Positions 58,381 to 64,000 of a stretch of 64,000 bases of DNA are shown in pieces. The stretch comes from Mycobacterium sp. (GTDB lineage: Bacteria; Actinomycetota; Actinomycetes; Mycobacteriales; Mycobacteriaceae), in contig NZ_JASBVP010000009.1 of the NCBI RefSeq assembly GCF_029961025.1, positions 36,175-100,174 on the forward strand, written 5' to 3'. The translations under genes were made by a program, and so were the position numbers. Position 1 is the stretch's first letter; each line of letters starts with the position of its first letter. The notes below the pieces were generated by a model. It did not search any database and was not told the origin of the DNA. It worked only from the letters and a program-made list of their open reading frames with translations.

Positions 58381-58869
58381 ATGCCGGTGTCGCGATCGGT
58401 GGGCGGGGTGCGCCGGATCCCTGCGGTGGCCGGCGCGGTGGTGGCCGTTACGCTGCTCGGCGCCGGTGTGGCAAGTGCCGCCGGGCCGGTCCAGTTGAAG
58501 AGCCGATTGGCAGGCAATTGGTGCTTTGACGCTCCGAACGGGAACAACACCGCGACCATGGTCAACCCGTGCACCGGCGCGAAGTCGCAACTCTGGGACT
58601 TCACCCCTGGCGGTCAGATCGAGAGCGTGGCCTTCCCCGGGCAATGCGTCAACATCGCCGGCGCCGCGGATGACACCCCGGTGGTGCTCTCGGCCTGCCG
58701 GGCCAATGCCGACAACCAGCGCTGGAATCACCGGCCCGACGGCCAGGTCACCAGCGCCCTCGGCCCCTGCCTCAACATCTATGGCGGGGTGGCCAACCCC
58801 GGGACACCGGTAATCGCCTACCATTGCATCCCCGGTGTGGAAGACGAGCAGTGGGATAGCGTTTCCTGA
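58381..58869 (+). CDS. Secreted ricin-type beta-trefoil lectin (sMTL-13 / Rv1419 type)
   Basis: 162 residues from ATG 58381 (GGAG upstream). A Sec signal peptide ends at VASAA (about residue 33). One ricin-B (CBM13) domain follows, with repeats built around CFDAPNGNNTATMVNPC...QLWDF, CVNIAGAADDTPVVLSAC...QRWNH and CLNIYGGVANPGTPVIAYHC...EQWD. These are the three Q-x-W lobes of a beta-trefoil, each with a Cys pair. Predicted extracellular galactose-type lectin, as described for M. tuberculosis sMTL-13. The 255-bp upstream gap (58126-58380) contains no other gene. Confidence 0.92.
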   Translation: MPVSRSVGGVRRIPAVAGAVVAVTLLGAGVASAAGPVQLKSRLAGNWCFDAPNGNNTATMVNPCTGAKSQLWDFTPGGQIESVAFPGQCVNIAGAADDTPVVLSACRANADNQRWNHRPDGQVTSALGPCLNIYGGVANPGTPVIAYHCIPGVEDEQWDSVS

Positions 58870-58890
58870 TCGGCTGAAGACGCGGCTCGG

Positions 58891-59868
58891 CTAAGCATCT
58901 TCGAGCAGATCCGGGGTCACCGCCGATTCGGTGTCGGGAATGCCCTCCACCTTCGCCTTGCGGTCTGCCATCGACAGAAGGCGCCGAATACGGCCCGCCA
59001 CAGCATCTTTCGTCATCGGCGGATCAGCCAGTCGGCCCAGTTCTTCCAGCGAAGCCTGCCGGTGCTCGATGCGCAGCTTGCCGGCGGCGGCCAGGTGATC
59101 GGGAACCGCGTCACCGAGGATCTCCAGGGCGCGCTCCACCCGAGCGGCCGCAGCCACCGCCGCCCGTGCCGAGCGGCGCAGATTCGCATCGTCGAAGTTA
59201 GCCAGCCGGTTGGCCGTCGCGCGCACCTCCCGGCGCCTGCGGCGCTCCTCCCAGACCAGCCGTGTTTGCTGGGCACCCATCCGGGTCAGCAGCGCACCGA
59301 TCGCCTCGCCGTCACGCACCACCACCCTATCGGCGCCGCGCACTTCGCGGGCCTTCGCGCTGATCCCCAACCGGCGCGCCGCCCCCACCAGCGCCAGTGC
59401 GGCCTCCGGCCCCGGACAGCTGACCTCCAGCGCCGATGAGCGCCCCGGCTCTGTCAGTGATCCGTGCGCCAAAAACGCCCCCCGCCAAGCGGCTTCCGCA
59501 TCAGCGATGCTGCCGCCGACAACATGTGCGGGCAGGCCGCGTACCGGACGCCCCCGTGCATCCAGCAGTCCGGTTTGGCGGGCCAGCGACTCACCCTCGT
59601 TGGCGACCCGCAACACATAGCGGGCCTGCTTGCGCAACCCGCCACCCGACAGCACATGCACGGCCGCCGTGTAGCCGAACAACTCGAAGATTTCCTGCCG
59701 CAACCGGCGGGCGGTGCTGCCCAAATCCACCTCGGCCTCAACGACGACGCGGCCGCCCACGATTTGCAGCCCACCGGCGAACCGCAGCAAAGAACTCACC
59801 TCGGCACGCCGCGCGCTGACCGAAGTCACCACCAGCCGGCTTAACTCGTCTTTGACTTCGGACGTCAT
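58891..59868 (-). CDS. whiA: WhiA sporulation/division regulator homologue
   Basis: 325 residues from ATG 59868, which overlaps the yvcK stop (ATGA) and equals the M. tuberculosis length; GTG 59874 is an alternative. N-terminal LAGLIDADG-like endonuclease-derived domain ([30 protein letters not shown]), then a C-terminal helix-turn-helix: [26 protein letters not shown]. In Streptomyces WhiA acts with WhiB at division genes. Confidence 0.96.
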   Translation of the reverse strand: MTSEVKDELSRLVVTSVSARRAEVSSLLRFAGGLQIVGGRVVVEAEVDLGSTARRLRQEIFELFGYTAAVHVLSGGGLRKQARYVLRVANEGESLARQTGLLDARGRPVRGLPAHVVGGSIADAEAAWRGAFLAHGSLTEPGRSSALEVSCPGPEAALALVGAARRLGISAKAREVRGADRVVVRDGEAIGALLTRMGAQQTRLVWEERRRRREVRATANRLANFDDANLRRSARAAVAAAARVERALEILGDAVPDHLAAAGKLRIEHRQASLEELGRLADPPMTKDAVAGRIRRLLSMADRKAKVEGIPDTESAVTPDLLEDA

Positions 59869-60929
59869 CGCCACGCGCCGTCACCCCTTGGTCCGCTAGC
59901 TCCCAGTCCCGGCTCGCCAGCCTGTTGACGTTCACTGTCGACACGCAGCGGGGCGGTCACCGCCGGTCCGGCGCCGGAGGCCCGCACCTCATCCAGCGCC
60001 GCCGCCAGCTTGGCCGGGTCATGTAAAGATGTACCAGGTCTGGAGACGTCGGCGAAGTGCACCTTGGCTTCGAACAGCGTTGCGGTACGGCGCAGTTGCT
60101 CCCGCTCACGCTCACTGGGCACGCGCTCGGCGTCGATGATGATGTCGTGCACGGTAAAGCCCGGCGCATGCTGTGCAAGCACATGCAGGTGACGCTCCAC
60201 CGAGAAGCCGGCCGTCTCCCCGGGTTCTGCCACCAGGTTGAGCACCAGCGCCCGTCGGGCGCTGGTGGCCTGCAGCGCGGCCGCCAGTCCCGGCACCAAC
60301 ACGTGCGGGATCACGCTGGTGAACCACGAGCCGGGGCCCAACACCACCAGGTCGGCGGCCATGATCGCGTCCACGGCCTGCGGAGTGGCCGGCGGGTCGG
60401 CGGGTAACAACCGCACCCGGCGCACTTTGCCCGGTGTGGTCGCGATCGCCACCTGACCGCGGATCAGCCGGAAAATCCGCGGGTCGGCCTCCAGGCCGGC
60501 GACATCGGCCTCGATCTGCAGGGCAACCGGGCACATCGGCAGCACCCTGCCGGTAACGCCGAGGATGCGGCCGAGTTCGTCGAGGGCGGCGACCGGGTCG
60601 GCCAGCACCTCATTGAGGCCGGCCAGCAGCAGGTTGCCGATGGGGTGTCCGGCCAGGGCCCCGCTACCGCCGAACCGATGCTGCAGGATGGTTGCCCACA
60701 GCCGCCCGTGTGGGCTGTCAGACGCCAACGCTGCCAAGGCCATCCGCAAATCGCCCGGCGGCACCACCAGCTCGAGTTCGTTGCGCAGGCGCCCCGAGGA
60801 ACCGCCGTCGTCGGCGACGGTTACCACCGCGGTGACGTGCGGGGTCAGGCGGCGAGCCGCCGACAGTGTCGCATACAGGCCGTGCCCACCGCCCAGGGCG
60901 ACAATGCCGGGGCTGTGTGCCACGCTCAT
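59865..60929 (-). CDS. yvcK: YvcK/CuvA family protein (UDP-sugar binding, cell shape)
   Basis: 354 residues. [17 protein letters not shown] and [17 protein letters not shown] are the nucleotide-sugar loops of the CofD-like fold; [21 protein letters not shown] is also conserved. In mycobacteria the homologue (CuvA) localises to growth sites and affects cell wall and virulence. Middle gene of the rapZ-yvcK-whiA cluster, with four-base overlaps on both sides. Confidence 0.95.
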   Translation of the reverse strand: MSVAHSPGIVALGGGHGLYATLSAARRLTPHVTAVVTVADDGGSSGRLRNELELVVPPGDLRMALAALASDSPHGRLWATILQHRFGGSGALAGHPIGNLLLAGLNEVLADPVAALDELGRILGVTGRVLPMCPVALQIEADVAGLEADPRIFRLIRGQVAIATTPGKVRRVRLLPADPPATPQAVDAIMAADLVVLGPGSWFTSVIPHVLVPGLAAALQATSARRALVLNLVAEPGETAGFSVERHLHVLAQHAPGFTVHDIIIDAERVPSEREREQLRRTATLFEAKVHFADVSRPGTSLHDPAKLAAALDEVRASGAGPAVTAPLRVDSERQQAGEPGLGASGPRGDGAWR

Positions 60930-61855
60930 TCGCGGCCCAGATCCCGGTGCAGCACCCGCACCCGCAGGGCCGGGTTGGCTTGCAACATCCGAGACAACTC
61001 CTCGGCGATCACGACGCTGCGATGCTTGCCGCCGGTGCAGCCGATGGCAATGGTCATGTAGCGCTTCCCCTCCCTGCGATAGCCGTCGACAACCAGGGAC
61101 AGCAACCGATGGTAGGTGCCCAGGAACTCTGCCGCGCCGTTCTGGCGAAGCACGTAGTCGCGCACCGCCGGGTGTTGACCCGTGTGCGGCCGCAACTCGT
61201 CCACCCAGTGCGGATTAGGCAAGAACCGGACGTCCATCACCATGTCCGCGTCCATCGGTAGACCGTACTTGAAGCCAAACGATTCCACCGTCACGGCGGT
61301 GTGCGCGACCACCTCGCCGCCGAATGCGCGTTCGACGCATTCCCGCAGCTCGCGCACCGACAGCGCCGAGGTGTCGATGATCAGGTCGGCCGTCGCGCGC
61401 ACCGGCGCCAGCATCTCGCGTTCCGCGGCGATGCCTTCGGCCAGGGTCTGCCCGCCCTGCAGTGGATGGCTGCGACGACTCTGCTCGAAGCGACGCACCA
61501 ACGCATCGTCGGCGGCCTCGAGGAACAGGACCCGGGGGGTGATATTGCGGGTGGCCAAGTCGTTGCGCACCCAGTCCAGGTCGCCGGTGAATCCGCGGGA
61601 GCGCACGTCCATCACCACCGCCAGCTGGGTGATGCGCGATCCCGCCGCCAGCCCGAAGTCCACCATGCGGGTGATCAGTTGCGGGGGCAGGTTGTCAGCG
61701 ACATACCAGCCGAGGTCTTCAAGCACCTTGGCGGCAGTTCCGCGCCCGGCTCCGGACAATCCCGTCACCAGGACCACGTCGATGCCGGATCCGGTTGCGC
61801 CGGAGCCAGTGTCGGACTGGCCGACCAGGTCCTTGCCGGTATTTTGACCCGTCAT
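60926..61855 (-). CDS. rapZ: RapZ/YvcJ nucleotide-binding protein
   Basis: 309 residues. P-loop [16 protein letters not shown]; the Walker lysine position is arginine, as in M. tuberculosis Rv1421. C-terminal RapZ domain: [46 protein letters not shown]. RapZ in E. coli is an RNA-binding adaptor; the mycobacterial role is unknown. Coupled to uvrC upstream and yvcK downstream. Confidence 0.95.
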   Translation of the reverse strand: MTGQNTGKDLVGQSDTGSGATGSGIDVVLVTGLSGAGRGTAAKVLEDLGWYVADNLPPQLITRMVDFGLAAGSRITQLAVVMDVRSRGFTGDLDWVRNDLATRNITPRVLFLEAADDALVRRFEQSRRSHPLQGGQTLAEGIAAEREMLAPVRATADLIIDTSALSVRELRECVERAFGGEVVAHTAVTVESFGFKYGLPMDADMVMDVRFLPNPHWVDELRPHTGQHPAVRDYVLRQNGAAEFLGTYHRLLSLVVDGYRREGKRYMTIAIGCTGGKHRSVVIAEELSRMLQANPALRVRVLHRDLGRE

Positions 61856-63822
61856 CCGGAAGCCCGTTCGGCGAGCCGGTTATCCGCCGCCGGGGCCCCG
61901 CCGCCGGGGGCGGCCCGCAGCGCTTCCAGCACCGCCGTGGCGGTCGCGATACCGATACCCGGCACCGTGATGATCTCCTCGACGGTGGCCTCCTTCAGGC
62001 GCGCCAGCGATCCGAAATGCCGGACCAGCGCCTTACGGCGGTGCTCACCCAGCCCGGGTACCGAGTCCAGCACCGACGCGGTCATCCGCTTGGAACGTTT
62101 GCTGCGGTGATAGCTGATGGCGAATCGGTGCGCTTCGTCGCGGACCCGTTGTAACAGATAGAGCCCCTCACTGTTGCGCGGCATAATGATCGGGTCGGGT
62201 TCGAAGGGCACCCACACCTCTTCAAGGCGCTTAGCCAGGCCGATCACCGCCACATCGGCGATGCCGAGCTCGTCGAGCACCGCCGCGGCGGCGTTGACTT
62301 GCGGAGCGCCGCCGTCGACGACGTACAGATTCGGCGGATAGCCGAATCTGCGTGGTTTCCCCTCGGGGGGAAGCATCTTCGAATCATGGATGTGGCGTAT
62401 GAAACGCCGTCGAGTCACCTCCGCGATGGAGGCAACGTCATCGGACCGGCCCTGCCCGGCGGCCTCCCGGATCGCGAAGTGGCGGTAATCCGACTTGCGG
62501 GGCAGGCCGTCTTCGAACACCACCAGCGAGCCCACCACGTCGGTGCCCTGCACATGGCTGATGTCGACGCACTCGATACGCAGCGGCGCCGCGGCAAGCC
62601 CCAATGCCTCCTGAATATTCTGCAGCGCAGCCGATCTAGCGTTAAAGTCCCCAGCACGTTTCAATTTGTGTTGCTGGAGCGCCTCTTTCGCGTTTCGTTC
62701 AACTGTTTCGGCCAGGGCCCGCTTATCCCCGCGCCGCGGCACCCGCAGCACCACGCGTGAGCCGCGCAGTGTCGATAGCCAACCGGCCAACTGCTCGGCG
62801 TCGGGCGGCAGGCAGGGCACCAGCACCTCACGGGGGACCGGGTTCGCGGCTCCGTCGGCGGCTTCTTCCAACTCGGCCTGTTCACCGTAGAACTGGGTCA
62901 GGAACTGCTCGACCAACCGGGCTTCGCCGGAATCACCGGGATCACTGGGCTTTTCGACGATCCAGCCGCGCTGTCCCCGAACCCGGCCGCCGCGGACGTG
63001 AAACACCTGCACCGCTGCTTCCAGCTCGTCCTCGGCGAACGCCATGACGTCGGCATCGGTCCCGTCGCCAAGGACCACGGCCTGCTTCTCCAGCGCCCGC
63101 TTCAGCGCGGACAGGTCATCCCGCAGCCGGGCGGCGCGTTCGAAGTCGAGTTGCGCAGCGGCGGCGTTCATCTGCTGCTCCAAACTGCGGGCAAACCGGT
63201 CGGTTTTGCCGGACAGGAACTCGCAGAAGTCTTCCACGATCCGACGATGCCGCTCGGCGCTGACCCGCCCGATGCAGGGAGCCGAGCATTTGTCGATATA
63301 GCCGAGCAGGCACGGGCGGTCGATCTGCTTGTGCCGCTTGAATACCCCGGGTGAACAGGTTCGGGCCGGGAATACCCGGGTGAGCAGGTCCAGGGTTTCC
63401 CGGATCGCCCAGGCATGCGAGTACGGCCCGAAATAGCGCACTCCTTTGCGCCGTGGCCCGCGGTACACCATCAACCGGGGGTACTCCTCGCCCAGCGTGA
63501 CCGCCAGCACCGGGTAGGACTTGTCGTCGCGGTAACGGACGTTAAACCGTGGATCGAACTCCTTGATCCAGTTGTATTCCAGTTGCAGCGCCTCGACTTC
63601 GGTCTTGACCACCGTCCACTCGACCTTGGCGGCGGTGGTCACCATCTGGCGGGTGCGCGGGTTCAGGCCGGCGACGTCGGCGAAGTAGGACGTCAGCCGG
63701 CTGCGCAGGTTCTTGGCCTTGCCGACGTAGATAACTCGCCCGTGCTGGTCCCGGAAGCGGTAGACGCCCGGCTCGATCGGGATCGATCCGGGAGCGGGCC
63801 GATAGGTGGCGGGATCTGGCAC
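61852..63822 (-). CDS. uvrC: Excinuclease ABC subunit C
   Basis: 656 residues from GTG 63822. N-terminal GIY-YIG nuclease ([22 protein letters not shown]), UVR motif near 200-235 ([22 protein letters not shown]), RNase H-like nuclease ([21 protein letters not shown]), and C-terminal helix-hairpin-helix ([36 protein letters not shown]). It makes both incisions in nucleotide excision repair. First gene of uvrC-rapZ-yvcK-whiA. Confidence 0.98.
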   Translation of the reverse strand: MPDPATYRPAPGSIPIEPGVYRFRDQHGRVIYVGKAKNLRSRLTSYFADVAGLNPRTRQMVTTAAKVEWTVVKTEVEALQLEYNWIKEFDPRFNVRYRDDKSYPVLAVTLGEEYPRLMVYRGPRRKGVRYFGPYSHAWAIRETLDLLTRVFPARTCSPGVFKRHKQIDRPCLLGYIDKCSAPCIGRVSAERHRRIVEDFCEFLSGKTDRFARSLEQQMNAAAAQLDFERAARLRDDLSALKRALEKQAVVLGDGTDADVMAFAEDELEAAVQVFHVRGGRVRGQRGWIVEKPSDPGDSGEARLVEQFLTQFYGEQAELEEAADGAANPVPREVLVPCLPPDAEQLAGWLSTLRGSRVVLRVPRRGDKRALAETVERNAKEALQQHKLKRAGDFNARSAALQNIQEALGLAAAPLRIECVDISHVQGTDVVGSLVVFEDGLPRKSDYRHFAIREAAGQGRSDDVASIAEVTRRRFIRHIHDSKMLPPEGKPRRFGYPPNLYVVDGGAPQVNAAAAVLDELGIADVAVIGLAKRLEEVWVPFEPDPIIMPRNSEGLYLLQRVRDEAHRFAISYHRSKRSKRMTASVLDSVPGLGEHRRKALVRHFGSLARLKEATVEEIITVPGIGIATATAVLEALRAAPGGGAPAADNRLAERASG

Positions 63823-63837
63823 TCTTTCCAGGCTAGT

Positions 63838-64000
63838 CCGGCGACGATGCGGGCCGGAACGGCCCGAGGAGGAGCCGGACCATCACCCCAAGCCGGCGAC
63901 GATGCGGGCCGGAACGGCCCGAGGAGGAGCCGGACCATCACCCCAAGCCGGCGAGTGTGCGGGCCGGAACGGCCCGAGGAGGAGCCGGACCATCACCCCA
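63838..64000. repeat. 55-bp tandem repeat, about three units, cut by the window edge
   Basis: Units begin at 63838, 63893 and 63948, period exactly 55 bp. Units one and two are identical; unit three differs at GAGTG for GACGA near its start. Each unit contains the hairpin CGGGCCG-GAA-CGGCCCG and a GAGGAGGAG stretch. It lies just upstream of uvrC and resembles a mycobacterial VNTR/MIRU locus. More copies may lie beyond the window. Confidence 0.92.

Noticed and set aside
60926..61855. RapZ with broken Walker A (Arg for Lys) as a decayed gene
   Set aside because: The same GAGRGTAAK loop is, from memory, present in M. tuberculosis Rv1421, so it is a lineage feature and not damage.
63838..64000. 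Possible CRISPR array
   Set aside because: The units are contiguous 55-bp copies with no unique spacers, so it is a simple tandem repeat.

Overview
The window is high-GC chromosomal DNA from a Mycobacterium, most likely a slow grower. Evidence for the genus: the fabG1-inhA operon, ripA/ripB beside moxR1, acn with an adjacent TetR gene, a complete suf operon, a PPE protein of the PPW subfamily, mptB, the tkt-tal-zwf-opcA-pgl operon and the whiA-yvcK-rapZ-uvrC cluster. From memory of the M. tuberculosis map, the order matches Rv1488 to Rv1419/Rv1420 read backwards. Several genes of that map are absent: Rv1482c, echA12, trxA, all PE_PGRS genes, and the Rv1441c-Rv1443c, Rv1433-Rv1435c and Rv1424c-Rv1430 blocks. 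So this is not M. tuberculosis. I see no rRNA, tRNA, CRISPR array or insertion sequence.

Layout. 1-10278 is a minus-strand envelope and fatty-acid block: SPFH protein, NfeD, ferrochelatase, InhA, FabG1, a von Willebrand/DUF58/MoxR1 module and two NlpC/P60 hydrolases, RipB and RipA. One plus-strand gene (1036-1926) interrupts it. 10476-16638 holds a small membrane protein, aconitase with its TetR regulator, a small helix-turn-helix protein and an ABC-F ATPase. 16808-19749 is a metal-homeostasis module: TrxB and the P1B-type ATPase CtpD on the minus strand, with an NmtR-like ArsR repressor reading away from them across a promoter with a palindrome. 20058-22782 holds an acyl-CoA dehydrogenase and a lipoprotein. 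22806-29079 is the operon sufR-sufB-sufD-sufC-sufS-sufU-sufT, mostly translationally coupled. 29187-35297 holds the mannosyltransferase MptB, an ABC exporter, a heme A synthase-like protein, a reduced ATP-grasp relative and quinone oxidoreductase.

35394-42964 is the accessory part. Four minus-strand genes replace what lies between qor and ctaB in M. tuberculosis: a PPE-PPW protein, a JmjC-type 2-oxoglutarate oxygenase, a sulfotransferase-fold protein and a trehalose-phosphatase/GH65 fusion. This is the best candidate for an undescribed functional unit. 43253-50982 holds ctaB and the pentose phosphate operon. 51016-54795 holds a small coiled protein and the secG-tpiA-pgk-gap operon. 54944-58869 holds an FAD oxidoreductase, a DUF3556 membrane protein and a secreted ricin-type lectin. 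58891-63822 holds whiA, yvcK, rapZ and uvrC. The window ends inside a 55-bp tandem repeat.

Convergent gene pairs are often separated by strong hairpins, at 1917-1944, 22782-22802, 35308-35370 and 51386-51411; another lies just behind ctaB (43191-43222). Regulatory sites that can be read directly include a match to the corynebacterial AcnR motif upstream of acn, a conserved fabG1-inhA promoter, a consensus-like ctpD promoter, and a palindrome at the start of sufR.
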